Origin: an uncultured Prevotella sp.
GTDB taxonomy: Bacteria > Bacteroidota > Bacteroidia > Bacteroidales > Bacteroidaceae
DNA length: 64,000 nucleotides
NCBI RefSeq assembly: GCF_946407605.1
Contig: NZ_CAMJOS010000017.1
Span: 1 to 64,000, forward strand
Direction of reading: 5' to 3'
Shown: in pieces, positions 44,567 to 53,870 of the stretch
Layout: each line of letters starts with the position of its first letter
Position numbering within the stretch: position 1 is the stretch's first letter
Position numbers and translations under genes: made by a program
The notes under the pieces: model-generated
What the model saw: the letters and a program-made list of their open reading frames with translations, nothing else
What the model was told of the DNA's origin: nothing
Databases searched by the model: none

Positions 44567-46375
44567 ATGCAGATTAATAGCCATCTCTCCCGTCTGGTAC
44601 ATGACGTAGCCGCCAAATATGGCGACCGCGAGGCGCTGATATACAAGAATTTCGGGGGTACACAGTGGAAGTCATGTTCGTGGAACCAGTTCTCGGGCAT
44701 AGCCCGTCAGGTGTCCGACGCCCTGCTGGCGTTGGGTGTTGGCGAACAGGAGAACATAGGTATCTTCTCGCAGAACTCGGTACAGTATCTGTTTGTTGAC
44801 TTCGGCGCCTGGGGTATTCGTGCTGTTACAGTACCGTTCTATGCCACCAGCAGCGAGCAGCAGATACAGTTTATGATCAACGACGCCCAGATACGTTTTC
44901 TCTTCGTGGGCGAGCAAGAGCAGTTCGACAAAGCACATCGTGTGTTCCCCACATGCCAGTCGCTGGAGCGTATCATTGTGTTCGACCCTGCCGTGAAGAT
45001 TCCCGAGAATGACCCCTCGGTGATGTCGTTCTCGGCATTCCTGAAGCTGGGTGAGGGCTTGACACGTAAGGAGGAGTTCAACCGCCGTCAGGCTGCCGCC
45101 ACTATGGACGACATCGCTAATATCCTGTATACTAGCGGTACCACAGGCGACTCGAAGGGCGTTATTCTGAGCATGGGACAGTTCCATGCGGCTTTGGAGG
45201 CCAACCATAAGGATGTGCCGGTGGACGAGAACGACCGCGTGATGAACTTCTTGCCCTTCACACATATCTTTGAGCGTGGCTGGGCCCTGTTGTGCATCAC
45301 CGTTGGTGCCCGACTGATTGTGAACACCTATCCGCAGGAGGTTCAGAAGTCGATGCGCGAGCAACATCCCACTTGTATGTCGAGTGTACCGCGTTTCTGG
45401 GAGAAGGTATATCAGGGTGTGCAGGAGAAGATTGAGGCCAGCGGCAGCGTGCAGCGTAAGCTGTTCCGCCATGCCGAGGAGATAGGCCGCCGTCATAACA
45501 TAGAATACCTGGCCGCCGGTAAGCAGCCGCCCCTGCCTTTGCATCTGGAGTACGAGCTGCTCAACAAGACCATCTTCTCGCTGGTACGCAAGGAGCTGGG
45601 CTTGGAGAATGCCCATTTCTTCCCCACGGCAGGCGCCACCGTCTCTGCACATGTTGAGGAGTTTGTGCATACCATTGGTCTGAACATGGTGGTGGGCTAC
45701 GGACTCACCGAGTCGCTGGCCACCGTGTCGTGCGACCATCTGGGTCAGCCCTATCAGATAGGCTCTGTGGGTCATCCCATCCAGGGCATCAGCATCAAGA
45801 TCAGTGACGAGGGCGAGATCCTGCTCAAGGGTCCCACCATCACCCGTGGCTACTATAACCGCGACGATATTACCCGCCAGTCGTTTACTGAGGACGGCTA
45901 TTTCCGTACGGGCGACTCGGGCTATATCAATGATGGCGAGCTCTTCCTGAAAGACCGTATCAAGGATCTGTTCAAGACGTCTAACGGCAAGTATATCGCG
46001 CCTCAGATGATTGAGTCGAAGCTGCTGGTCGACAAGTACATCGACCAGATTGCCATCATCGCCGACCAGCGTAAGTTCGTCTCTGCTCTCATCGTGCCGG
46101 AGTATAAGCTGTTGGAAGAGTATGCCCGCACCCATGACATTGCCTTCAACAGTCGTGAGGACCTGTGTAGCGACAAGCGTATCATCCGCATGCTCACAGA
46201 GCGTATCGAGACGCTACAGCAGCAGTTGGCCCACTACGAGCAGGTCAAGCGTTTCACCCTGCTGCCTCAAGCCTTCTCCATGAGCCGTGGTGAACTCACC
46301 AACACGTTGAAGATCAAACGTCGTGTGCTCAACGAGAACTATAAGGAACAAATCGATAAAATGTACGAAGAATAA
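44567..46375 (+). CDS. Long-chain fatty acid-CoA ligase (AMP-forming)
   Basis: 602 residues of the ANL adenylate-forming family. Motifs: the P-loop-like LYTSGTTGDSKGVILS near residue 186, NFLPFTHIFERGWALL, the GYGLTESLATVS core motif, DGYFRTGDSGYI and the hinge DLFKTSNGKYIAPQMIES. The enzyme activates fatty acids with ATP and CoA; the sequence style is that of the FadD15/FAA1-like group, widespread in Bacteroidota. No transmembrane segment is seen, so it is a cytosolic or membrane-associated enzyme. Its stop codon is directly followed by the prfB start (TAAATG), so the two are co-transcribed. Confidence 0.93.
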   Translation: MQINSHLSRLVHDVAAKYGDREALIYKNFGGTQWKSCSWNQFSGIARQVSDALLALGVGEQENIGIFSQNSVQYLFVDFGAWGIRAVTVPFYATSSEQQIQFMINDAQIRFLFVGEQEQFDKAHRVFPTCQSLERIIVFDPAVKIPENDPSVMSFSAFLKLGEGLTRKEEFNRRQAAATMDDIANILYTSGTTGDSKGVILSMGQFHAALEANHKDVPVDENDRVMNFLPFTHIFERGWALLCITVGARLIVNTYPQEVQKSMREQHPTCMSSVPRFWEKVYQGVQEKIEASGSVQRKLFRHAEEIGRRHNIEYLAAGKQPPLPLHLEYELLNKTIFSLVRKELGLENAHFFPTAGATVSAHVEEFVHTIGLNMVVGYGLTESLATVSCDHLGQPYQIGSVGHPIQGISIKISDEGEILLKGPTITRGYYNRDDITRQSFTEDGYFRTGDSGYINDGELFLKDRIKDLFKTSNGKYIAPQMIESKLLVDKYIDQIAIIADQRKFVSALIVPEYKLLEEYARTHDIAFNSREDLCSDKRIIRMLTERIETLQQQLAHYEQVKRFTLLPQAFSMSRGELTNTLKIKRRVLNENYKEQIDKMYEE

Positions 46376-47497
46376 ATGATAACCCAAGATCAATTAAAAG
46401 ACGTATTAGACAGAGCCGAGAAATTATATGTTTACCTGAAGATTGACCAGAAGCAGGTAGAGTGGGAGGAAGAAGACCTCCGCACTCAGGCCCCCGACTT
46501 CTGGGAAGACCCGAAGCGTGCCGAGGAGCAGATGAAGAAGGTGAAGGGCATCAAGAAATGGATTGATGGCTATAACGACGTGCGTACCAAGGCCGACGAG
46601 CTGCAGCTCGCCTTCGACTTCTATAAAGACGAGATGGTCACCGAGCAGGAGGTTGATGACAACTACCAGCAGGCCATCGAAGCCATTGAGAAACTGGAGC
46701 TGATGAATATGTTGCGCCAGAAGGAAGACCCTATGGACTGCGTGCTGAAGATCAACTCCGGCGCTGGTGGTACCGAGGCGCAGGACTGGGCCAGCATGCT
46801 CATGCGCATGTATATGCGCTGGGCCGAGGCTCATGGCTATAAGGTGACCATTGCCAACCTGCTCGACGGCGATGAGGCTGGCATCAAGAGTGTCACCATG
46901 CAGATTGAGGGTGGTGAGTTTGCCTATGGCTTCCTGAAGAGCGAGAATGGTGTGCACCGTCTGGTGCGTGTCAGCCCGTTCAACGCCCAGGGCAAGCGTA
47001 TGACGTCGTTCGCCTCCGTCTTCGTGTCGCCTCTGGTCGACGATACCATCGAGGTCTATGTTGACCCCGCCAAGCTCTCGTGGGATACCTTCCGTTCGAG
47101 TGGCGCCGGTGGTCAGAACGTCAACAAGGTGGAGTCGGGTGTCCGTCTGCGCTATTGGTACACCGACCCCGATACGGGCGAGGAAGAGGAGATCCTCATC
47201 GAGAATACCGAGACCCGCGACCAGCCTAAGAACAAAGAGCGTGCCATGGCTTTGCTGCGCTCGCAACTCTACGACCGCGCCATGAAGAAGCGCCTGGAGG
47301 CCCAGGCCAAGATTGAGGCCGGCAAGAAGAAGATAGAGTGGGGCAGTCAGATCCGCTCTTATGTCTTCGACGACAAGCGCGTAAAAGACCATCGCACCAA
47401 TTTCGAGACCCGCGATGTGGACAGCGTCATGAACGGCAAGCTCGATGATTTCATCAAGGCTTATCTCATGGAATTCCCTGTAACAGAAGAATCATAA
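46376..47497 (+). CDS. prfB: Peptide chain release factor 2
   Basis: 373 residues, normal for RF2. The stop-codon reading motif SPF is in VRVSPFNAQGKRM near residue 200, and the peptidyl-hydrolysis motif GGQ in SGAGGQNVNKVES near residue 245. RF2 recognises UGA and UAA and frees the finished peptide from the ribosome. In E. coli and many bacteria prfB carries an in-frame UGA with a +1 programmed frameshift near codon 25; here the frame is open from the ATG at 46376 through the end, so I see no such autoregulation. It starts at the base after the ligase stop. Confidence is high from two diagnostic motifs. Confidence 0.97.
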   Translation: MITQDQLKDVLDRAEKLYVYLKIDQKQVEWEEEDLRTQAPDFWEDPKRAEEQMKKVKGIKKWIDGYNDVRTKADELQLAFDFYKDEMVTEQEVDDNYQQAIEAIEKLELMNMLRQKEDPMDCVLKINSGAGGTEAQDWASMLMRMYMRWAEAHGYKVTIANLLDGDEAGIKSVTMQIEGGEFAYGFLKSENGVHRLVRVSPFNAQGKRMTSFASVFVSPLVDDTIEVYVDPAKLSWDTFRSSGAGGQNVNKVESGVRLRYWYTDPDTGEEEEILIENTETRDQPKNKERAMALLRSQLYDRAMKKRLEAQAKIEAGKKKIEWGSQIRSYVFDDKRVKDHRTNFETRDVDSVMNGKLDDFIKAYLMEFPVTEES

Positions 47498-47522
47498 CAA
47501 AAACCAATTAATTATTCCTATT

Positions 47523-47678
47523 ATGAAAACAGCAAAGACAAAGAAATCGAACGTGAAGCAGAAGGCTTATGCAGAGAAGCAGGAGCAGGAAGGCCGTAAT
47601 ATCGTGAACTGGCTCTTCGGCATCCTCATCATTCTGGCTATCATCTTCTGTGCTTACTCCATCTACAACTTCGCTTAA
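47523..47678 (+). CDS. Small single-helix membrane protein
   Basis: 51 residues: a charged N-terminus (MKTAKTKKSNVKQKAYAEKQ) followed by one hydrophobic helix (IVNWLFGILIILAIIFCAYS). It lies 25 bp after prfB and 3 bp before the CYTH gene, so it is part of that operon. The tight spacing and good codon structure support a real gene. Function unknown; it could be a small regulator or subunit in the inner membrane. Confidence 0.6.
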   Translation: MKTAKTKKSNVKQKAYAEKQEQEGRNIVNWLFGILIILAIIFCAYSIYNFA

Positions 47679-47681
47679 GCA

Positions 47682-48158
47682 ATGAGCGGCATGGAGATTG
47701 AGCGGAAATTCTTGGTGCGCGGCGATGACTTCAAACGTCGCGCACACAAGAGTTACCGTATTAAACAGGGTTATATCAGTAGTGGTAACGGACGTACGGT
47801 ACGCGTGCGCATCCGTGATAACCAGGGCTTCCTCACCATCAAAGGACCTTCGCTCGACGGTGGTCTGAGTCGTTATGAGTTCGAGCATGAGATATCGCTG
47901 GAGGAAGCCGAGCAGCTGTTTCGTATCTGCGAGCCGGGTGTGATTGACAAGACACGTTATCTGGTGAGCAGCGGCAATCATACCTTCGAGGTTGATGAGT
48001 TCTATGGCGACAACGAAGGGCTGGTGATAGCCGAGGTGGAGTTGTCATCCCCCGACGAACCTTACGAAAAGCCCGATTTCATCGGTGATGAGGTCACGGG
48101 CGACCATCGTTATTACAACTCTCACCTTCGCAGAAATCCCTATAAGGACTGGAAGTGA
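47682..48158 (+). CDS. CYTH-domain protein (triphosphate tunnel enzyme family)
   Basis: 158 residues that make up one CYTH domain. The signature EIERKFLV (ExExK) is at residues 5-12, followed by alternating charged strands: RTVRVRIRD, GFLTIKGP, RYEFEHEIS, DKTRYLV, FEVDEFYG and VIAEVEL. Together they form the tunnel that binds triphosphates and metal. Members hydrolyse inorganic triphosphate or related compounds; the exact substrate here is unknown. An ATG three codons downstream (47691) starts exactly at MEIERKF and is an equally good start. The gene is 3 bp after the small membrane protein and converges with the HhH gene on the minus strand (gap 2 bp). Confidence 0.9.
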   Translation: MSGMEIERKFLVRGDDFKRRAHKSYRIKQGYISSGNGRTVRVRIRDNQGFLTIKGPSLDGGLSRYEFEHEISLEEAEQLFRICEPGVIDKTRYLVSSGNHTFEVDEFYGDNEGLVIAEVELSSPDEPYEKPDFIGDEVTGDHRYYNSHLRRNPYKDWK

Positions 48159-48160
48159 TT

Positions 48161-49072
48161 TCAGTTGTAGCTGATGTAAGGCTCCAGGCGGATAATGGCC
48201 TGATGGGAGAATGCAGGCAGTAGCGACAGCTCCTGCAGGGAATGGATATCGCCATACAGACGGCGATAGTCTATGATGGCCTTGGCCTGGGCGTAGCTGA
48301 TATAAGGATGCTGCTTGAGCTCGTTGAGCGACAGATGATTGATATGTAGCTGTCTGACGTTGCCACTTGGCAACGCGAAGAATTTCTTAGCTTCTTGTGG
48401 GAAGTTAGCAATCTCGTCCAGCTGGTCAATACTGACATAGCCGCCCAGCTTGTTGCCGTAATCCATAATCTTTCGAGCATAGTAACTGCCAATGCCAGGC
48501 ACTTTCCTATAGATGGTGGTGTCGCCGGCATTCAGGTCAATGGTCTCGCCCTCCGTTATCTTTTGTGGATGGCGCAGCGTGTCGCGCTCGTAGGTTGTCT
48601 TCTCTTCCTTGATAAGCGTTGTGGCGGGAAGATAGTCCGATGAAATCTGAATAAATGGCTCCAACTCCCGATATTGCTTCACCGTTAGTCCGTAAAGCTT
48701 GGCAAAGTCTTCTTTCGTGCGATAGATGCCCCCTGCCGCCCTGTATTTATAGATGTTCCTTACCTGCCACGACTGCAGCCCTAAGCGAAGCAGCTGGGTG
48801 CTGTCGGCGGTGTTGGGGTCAAACGTAAAGCGCTCCACAGGGCGCTCCGGCTGGGCGTAGTATTGAGGGGTGGAAGTACCGGAATCTGCGGTCGCTCCGA
48901 GTTTCTCGGATGCTGCAGATGTCTCGATGGAATGAGCGATTTCTGACGTATCGTCGCGTCCCCCAACGACGAACATCAGGGCGAGGGCCACTACAGCCAC
49001 CGTGAGTAGCACCAGGAGGATTCTACGATCGTGATGGTTCAGGTAATATAGGTTGCTGAGTCTAAGTCTCAT
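48161..49072 (-). CDS. Helix-hairpin-helix (ComEA-like) membrane-anchored protein
   Basis: 303 residues. One membrane segment at about residues 18-37 (ILLVLLTVAVVALALMFVVG) is followed by a linker and then repeated HhH motifs: LLRLGLQSWQVRNIYKYRAA, IYRKVPGIGSYYARKIMDYG, LNELKQHPYISYAQAKAIID and SLQELSLLPAFSHQAIIRLE. HhH domains bind DNA in ComEA and other proteins. In Bacteroidota such proteins are usually annotated as helix-hairpin-helix or competence-like proteins, without proven function. The start overlaps the end of the symporter gene by 4 bp (ATGA), so it is translated from the same mRNA. Confidence 0.85.
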   Translation of the reverse strand: MRLRLSNLYYLNHHDRRILLVLLTVAVVALALMFVVGGRDDTSEIAHSIETSAASEKLGATADSGTSTPQYYAQPERPVERFTFDPNTADSTQLLRLGLQSWQVRNIYKYRAAGGIYRTKEDFAKLYGLTVKQYRELEPFIQISSDYLPATTLIKEEKTTYERDTLRHPQKITEGETIDLNAGDTTIYRKVPGIGSYYARKIMDYGNKLGGYVSIDQLDEIANFPQEAKKFFALPSGNVRQLHINHLSLNELKQHPYISYAQAKAIIDYRRLYGDIHSLQELSLLPAFSHQAIIRLEPYISYN

Positions 49073-50469
49073 ATCACATTAAACTGATGCAGGAAGATGA
49101 GTAGGATGCAGATGGGACATACATAGCGCACCATAAAGAAATAGAAGCCGAAGAAACGGCCTCGCAGCGTGCCGCCATTGGTAAACTCATCCTTGATGAG
49201 ATGCTTGGGCACATACCAACCCATAAACAGACAGGTGAGCAGTCCGCCCGTAGGCAGGAATATCTGACCCGTAAGGAAGTCGAACCAGTTGAATACCGAC
49301 TCTCCGCCAAAGACCAGCCAGTCGCGGGTGTCGCCATACGACAGCGCACAGAACACGCCAATGACAGAACACAGCAACGTGACGATAACCGCACCCTTGG
49401 CACGTGTTATCTTCAGTTCCTCGTGGAAGAAGGCGGTGCTAACCTCGTGGAGCGACATCAGCGAGGTGAGGGCTGCCAGCGACAGGAGGGCGTAGAACAG
49501 CAACGCCACAATCTCGCCCACCAGCGGCACAGAAGAGAAAGCCTGCTGGAACACGTTGGGCAGCGTGATGAATACCAGTCCGGGACCCGAATACTGACTG
49601 GCCAGCTGTGGGTCGGCCAACTTGTCGGCAGCATCAGGATAGCTGGCGAAGAAGGTGGGGAATATCATCAGACCTGCCAGGATGGCGATGAGCGTGTCGA
49701 TGCTGACAATCTGCACAGCCGACTTCGTGAGATGTGTGTCGCGCTTGAAATAGCTGGCATAGGTGCACAGGCAACCCATGCCCAGACTCAACGAGTAAAA
49801 GGCCTGTCCCAATGCTCCCAGCAACATCTTGCTGTCAACATTCGAGAAGTCGGGGCTGAACAGGAACGTGATGCCCTTGCCGGCACCTGGCAGCAGACAC
49901 GATGCCACGGCAATGACCACCAGCAGCACAAACAGCAGCGGCATCATCAGCTTTGAGGCGCGCTCAATACCCTTCTCCACACCTCTTGAGATGATGAAAT
50001 GACATAAAAACATGAACACCAGCATCCACACCACAGGCTTCCAGGGGTGCGACGAGAATGTCTCGAAATAAGTCTTCACGTAGGAAGCGTCGCCGTTCAG
50101 ATGACCAGCCACCGAGGCATAGATATACTGCAGACACCAGCCCGACACTACCACATAATAACCTGTAATCAGAAAACCTGTGAACACGCCGAAGATGCCA
50201 ATCAGTCGCCAGGGGGTGCCGTTGGCCAGTTTCGAGTAGGCCCGTGCCGTGTTGGCCTGTGCCCTGCGTCCGATGATAAACTCGTTGAGCATACAAGGGA
50301 TGCCCAGCATCAGCACGCATACAACATAGATGATGATAAAGGCAGCACCACCGTTCTGGCCTGTCATATAGGGGAAACGCCACACATTTCCCAGTCCTAC
50401 GGCCGATCCTGCCGTGGCCAGGATGATGCCCAGTTTCGTTCCAAAATTTGCTCTTTCTGTCTGACTCAT
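49069..50469 (-). CDS. Sodium-dependent (NSS family) transporter
   Basis: 466 residues with about 11-12 transmembrane helices. The first helix carries the family signature GIILATAGSAVGLGNVWRFP with the unwound sodium/substrate site, followed by NGGAAFIIIYVVCVLMLGIP. NSS transporters use the sodium gradient to import amino acids or related amines; bacterial members with about 11 helices commonly move amino acids such as tyrosine or tryptophan. The substrate here is not known. It has a -7 box at 50495-50502 and is translationally coupled to the HhH gene downstream. Confidence 0.93.
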   Translation of the reverse strand: MSQTERANFGTKLGIILATAGSAVGLGNVWRFPYMTGQNGGAAFIIIYVVCVLMLGIPCMLNEFIIGRRAQANTARAYSKLANGTPWRLIGIFGVFTGFLITGYYVVVSGWCLQYIYASVAGHLNGDASYVKTYFETFSSHPWKPVVWMLVFMFLCHFIISRGVEKGIERASKLMMPLLFVLLVVIAVASCLLPGAGKGITFLFSPDFSNVDSKMLLGALGQAFYSLSLGMGCLCTYASYFKRDTHLTKSAVQIVSIDTLIAILAGLMIFPTFFASYPDAADKLADPQLASQYSGPGLVFITLPNVFQQAFSSVPLVGEIVALLFYALLSLAALTSLMSLHEVSTAFFHEELKITRAKGAVIVTLLCSVIGVFCALSYGDTRDWLVFGGESVFNWFDFLTGQIFLPTGGLLTCLFMGWYVPKHLIKDEFTNGGTLRGRFFGFYFFMVRYVCPICILLIFLHQFNVI

Positions 50470-50494
50470 ACTATGGTTTGTCTGTTTTCGGCTG

Positions 50495-50502
50495 CAAAAT
50501 TA
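50495..50502 (-). promoter_or_regulatory. Promoter -7 box of the symporter/HhH unit
   Basis: TAATTTTG on the minus strand, 26 bp before the symporter start codon. Confidence 0.65.
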
Positions 50503-50575
50503 GGAAATAATTATGAATTGTGCGCTCGACTTGTCGCTTTTTTTGAAAAAGAATTATTAATTATGAATTTTTTTG

Positions 50576-50583
50576 TACCTTTG
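50576..50583 (+). promoter_or_regulatory. Promoter -7 box of the VanZ/TPR/AraC regulator gene
   Basis: TACCTTTG followed by CAGCC, 30 bp before the ATG at 50613. Unlike the three units below, it has no TGRGACT half-sites. Confidence 0.65.
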
Positions 50584-50612
50584 CAGCCAAATTGAAAATA
50601 GAAGGGCTAATT

Positions 50613-52685
50613 ATGTTTCATTTTATCAAGAAATACCCATTCTCGCTGCTCTGCATCGCTCTGGTGTGGTACCTCTCTATCTGGTTCATGCCGCCAGAGG
50701 AGATGGAGATGCCCAGCATCAACTTCCTTGACAAATGGACCCATCTTGTGATGTATGGCGGCACGTGCTCGGTCATCTGGATAGAGTATCTGCGCAGCCA
50801 CCAGCGCATGGAGTGGCGCAAGCTGTTCCTCTTTGCCTGGCTCCTCCCTGTCATCATGGGCGGCATCATTGAGATAGTGCAGGAACAATGTACCGCCACC
50901 CGTTCTGGCGAATGGCTCGACTTCGCCGCCGATGCCGTAGGCTGCACCCTCGCCATTGTCATTGGGCTGTTGGCAAAAATAAGAAAGACAAAGCACCTTA
51001 TTATATTCTTTGTTGGCTGTACCTTGACGGTGGGTTGCACAGAGCCAGACCGCAGTGAGGAGGCGCAAAAGCTGAAAAACGAGTTGCAGGAAATGGCATT
51101 CACGACACCTGAAAAGGCCTTTGCGCGGATAGACAGTGCAGAGCGGGTGGGCTTGTTTTCACCTGCCACGGCCAACCTCATCAGGACTAACTTCTACGGG
51201 CAAATGGGACAGACGCGGTTGGCTATATTCTACGGCGAGCAGATAGTGAACGTTCCCGAACTGAAGCGCGAAGGTGTTTCCTACTATTCAGCCCTTCTCA
51301 TGCTGAACGGATGGCTGGAGAGGAATGGCGAATACGGCAAGGTCCTTCGCTTGTGCGATGAGATTATTGCCGACGTGGAGCATGAGCGGGAGCAGGGTGG
51401 CGGCATATCCGGTATCAGCGAAGAAGTGGCTTTACGCGTAAAAAGTCGTGCGCTAGTGCTTAAGGGCAGCTGTGAGTTGGATATGGGGCACCCCGACAAG
51501 GCCGAACAGTATTATCTGGAGGGCATTGACATCATGATGGACGGTGTGACGCATACCAACGACTACTGGGTGATGGACGCCATGATTATCGCAGTTGGAG
51601 AGGCCACCGAGTTCTACCTTGGGCAGGGCATGCCTCAAAAGGCCCTGCCTCTGGTGGCTAAAGGCGATACGGCCCTGGCCCGTCTGGATCGCTGCGGTGA
51701 ATTGCCCGACCTCGCTCGTCAAATCCGCCACAACAACATCACTATCGGCCAGGCTATGATCTATGCCGCTAACGGTCAGTACGACAAGGCCGAGGCTCTC
51801 TATCAGAAACACCGACAGAGTGAAAACCTGAGGGTCTATGACATCGGTGCCGATGCCCGCTACCTGACTATGACCGGTCGTTACGACGAGGCCATCCGCC
51901 TGTTCCGCCAATCCGACTCGCTCTATATGGCCCAAGGCAGCGCTATCACCACCGAATACATCAAACACTACCTGATGTATCAGTATGAGACCTTGCAGAA
52001 AGCCGGACGCAACGACGAGGCACAAATTCTGTCCGACCGTATGCGCCAGTTGACCGACTCCATCCATATACAGGAAAGGAAGATTGACGTGGAGCAGCAA
52101 GAGGAAATCCGCCAGAAGGAGACAGAGATTGCCAGCCGCCGCCAGTCGCTCATCATCCACCGCATCATCCTCGTTGCCGCTGTCCTCATCATCCTGCTCA
52201 TCATCTATTTCCTCTGGCGTTCTCATCAATATAACAAGGCACTCCTTGAGAAGAACCGCCGACTGTTGGCTGAGATAGAACAGCGCGAGCAGGAACAGCA
52301 ACAGAGCATCGAGTTGTTGAAAGCAAAACCGGAGGATGCGCTCACAGCCGAGCAGCAACTCTTCCGTCGTATCTGCGACCTCATGGACTCGTCAGACCAT
52401 ATCTATACCGATGCCGACCTCGACCGTAACCGCCTGGCCCAGCTCCTCGGCACCAACGAACACTACGTCACCGATGCCATCAGCACCTGTACTGATGGTA
52501 AGAGCGTCAACGCCTTCCTCAACGAGTACCGTCTGCGCTATTCTACCCGTTTATTAGCTACCACGAAAGACTCTGTTTCATTGATTGCCGAGCTCTCCGG
52601 CTTCTCTCGCAGTTCGTTCTTCCGCATCTTCAGCGATGCCTACGGCATGTCGCCCACAGACTATCGTAAAGCGGCAGGAAAATAA
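50613..52685 (+). CDS. VanZ / TPR sensor / AraC-type HTH fusion regulator
   Basis: 690 residues from the ATG at 50613. Residues 1-125 are a VanZ-like domain with membrane helices (SLLCIALVWYLSIWFMPPEE, LDKWTHLVMYGGTCSVIW, EWLDFAADAVGCTLAIVIGL). Residues 127-143 (HLIIFFVGCTLTVGC) look like the lipoprotein signal of a separate protein, now internal. Residues 150-480 are TPR-like helical repeats, 513-535 a membrane helix (IILVAAVLIILLIIYFLW), then a coiled segment rich in Glu and Gln, and 585-690 an AraC-type HTH (LAQLLGTNEHYVTDAISTC, IAELSGFSRSSFFRIFSDAY, GMSPTDYRK). TPR-TM-HTH regulators are known in Bacteroidota; VanZ at the front is unusual. It is the nearest DNA-binding candidate for the paired sites at 52784, 58191 and 62318. 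Confidence 0.85.
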   Translation: MFHFIKKYPFSLLCIALVWYLSIWFMPPEEMEMPSINFLDKWTHLVMYGGTCSVIWIEYLRSHQRMEWRKLFLFAWLLPVIMGGIIEIVQEQCTATRSGEWLDFAADAVGCTLAIVIGLLAKIRKTKHLIIFFVGCTLTVGCTEPDRSEEAQKLKNELQEMAFTTPEKAFARIDSAERVGLFSPATANLIRTNFYGQMGQTRLAIFYGEQIVNVPELKREGVSYYSALLMLNGWLERNGEYGKVLRLCDEIIADVEHEREQGGGISGISEEVALRVKSRALVLKGSCELDMGHPDKAEQYYLEGIDIMMDGVTHTNDYWVMDAMIIAVGEATEFYLGQGMPQKALPLVAKGDTALARLDRCGELPDLARQIRHNNITIGQAMIYAANGQYDKAEALYQKHRQSENLRVYDIGADARYLTMTGRYDEAIRLFRQSDSLYMAQGSAITTEYIKHYLMYQYETLQKAGRNDEAQILSDRMRQLTDSIHIQERKIDVEQQEEIRQKETEIASRRQSLIIHRIILVAAVLIILLIIYFLWRSHQYNKALLEKNRRLLAEIEQREQEQQQSIELLKAKPEDALTAEQQLFRRICDLMDSSDHIYTDADLDRNRLAQLLGTNEHYVTDAISTCTDGKSVNAFLNEYRLRYSTRLLATTKDSVSLIAELSGFSRSSFFRIFSDAYGMSPTDYRKAAGK

Positions 52686-52711
52686 AACCGTCCATTTCAT
52701 CGGTAATTTTT

Positions 52712-52747
52712 AGCCTGGCATCCTTGTGCCGGGCTTTGTTTTTTTTG
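52712..52747 (+). terminator. Terminator of cassette 1
   Basis: AGCCTGGCA / TGCCGGGCT stem, 6-bp loop, then a T-rich tail. The same hairpin family recurs at 58153 and 62278. Confidence 0.88.
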
Positions 52748-52783
52748 TCTTGAGACGACAGAAAATGCGAGTTTTTCTCAAAA

Positions 52784-52839
52784 TGAGACTATATTTTCCT
52801 ACCTTGAGACTGTCATTTTGCTGTGTTGACGTAATTTTG
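52784..52839 (+). promoter_or_regulatory. Paired-site promoter, cassette 1
   Basis: TGAGACT at 52784 and again at 52805 (21 bp apart, both followed within 9 bp by T-rich sequence), then TAATTTTG at 52832-52839 (27 bp after the second site). No TTTG at the normal -33 position; the second half-site occupies it. Another TGAGAC lies at 52751. It drives the TPR/PP2C/M13 operon. Confidence 0.75.
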
Positions 52840-52906
52840 CAGTCGAAATAACAATGATGGACTCATCCTGTAAAGAATAATGTGTAACAATAAAACAAGC
52901 AGAATC

Positions 52907-53857
52907 ATGAAAAGAATCCTGACAATTGTGGCGCTGATGTGCGCCGTGACATTCCAGATGAATGCCCAAATGACTGTAGAACAAGCGTTGAAGTCAGCAG
53001 AGCAGAAAGCCAAACAGGCCGACAAGAACCCTAAGAACGGCAAGAAACAGTACGAGGCTGCGATGATGTTCATCAACGATGAGCTGGGGGAGAAGAAGGA
53101 TTACGACCGCGCCCTGACCTACGCCAACCGCGCGCTGAAGATTGCCCGCGAGCACCCTGCCCCTCAAGATACTTTGCAGGGCCTAACCTACATGGCACTT
53201 GGTATGATTTATTTAGGTAAAGAGGAGTATGAGAATGCCAACGATTTCTTTGAGATGTCGGTAGATGCCTTTGAGGTGGAACTGGGACGTGACGACCCCG
53301 TGACCAACGGCACCAAACTTGTCTATGCCGTAATGATGATGGGCCCGCAGCCCGTCCGTGGCTTCACCAAGGTTCAGGAGGCCATGTTTGACAATAGCAT
53401 CGCACCAAATAACAAGCGCATCAATAACATGGATGAAGCCAATATTCTACTGGAGTCGGCTTTGGAGATGCTTATTGCCGAACGGACCAAATACTTCCGC
53501 TATGCCCTGCCGCTGATTTTCATCGACGGAAAACGTTACTTCATCGTGCAGACATCCGACTGGAACATGGAACGTCCCCTCGTGGGATGGAAGGTGCCGA
53601 GTCTCATGCGTACCAAAGAAGAAAACGATGCTTTCGAGGGCAATGAAACCATTATCTGCGATGATGACTTCCAGTTCACCGTCATGTCAGACGAGGAGAG
53701 GGAAAAACGACCGATGACCTTCAATTTCGGTCATAGGATAAAGGACCCACGCAAATTGTCGACCAACGAAGGCGATAGCCGCATCTGGTTCTTTAATCCT
53801 GCTGCCTACAATAACCTCCTCGCCAAATTCCGTGAATACAAGGCTGCGAACAAATAA
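52907..53857 (+). CDS. Secreted TPR-domain protein
   Basis: 316 residues from the ATG at 52907, which gives a signal peptide (MKRILTIVALMCAVTFQMNA). Residues 20-125 contain TPR-type helices (EQALKSAEQKAKQADKNPKN, DYDRALTYANRALKIAREHP, LTYMALGMIYLGKEEYENAN). The second half (170-316) is unassigned: it has strands such as RYALPLIFIDGKRYFIVQTS and ends FFNPAAYNNLLAKFREYKAA. It is first in cassette 1, 13 bp before the TPR/PP2C gene. A periplasmic adaptor role is inferred from the signal peptide and the company it keeps. Confidence 0.75.
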   Translation: MKRILTIVALMCAVTFQMNAQMTVEQALKSAEQKAKQADKNPKNGKKQYEAAMMFINDELGEKKDYDRALTYANRALKIAREHPAPQDTLQGLTYMALGMIYLGKEEYENANDFFEMSVDAFEVELGRDDPVTNGTKLVYAVMMMGPQPVRGFTKVQEAMFDNSIAPNNKRINNMDEANILLESALEMLIAERTKYFRYALPLIFIDGKRYFIVQTSDWNMERPLVGWKVPSLMRTKEENDAFEGNETIICDDDFQFTVMSDEEREKRPMTFNFGHRIKDPRKLSTNEGDSRIWFFNPAAYNNLLAKFREYKAANK

Positions 53858-53870
53858 ATTATTTTAGACA

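Noticed and set aside
44672..46135. A 487-codon frame on the minus strand opposite the acyl-CoA ligase
   Set aside because: The ligase carries all family motifs on the plus strand; the opposite frame has no recognisable features and comes from codon bias.
46376..46480. A programmed frameshift at the start of prfB
   Set aside because: No in-frame UGA or CTTTGA slip site is seen; the frame is continuous from the first ATG.
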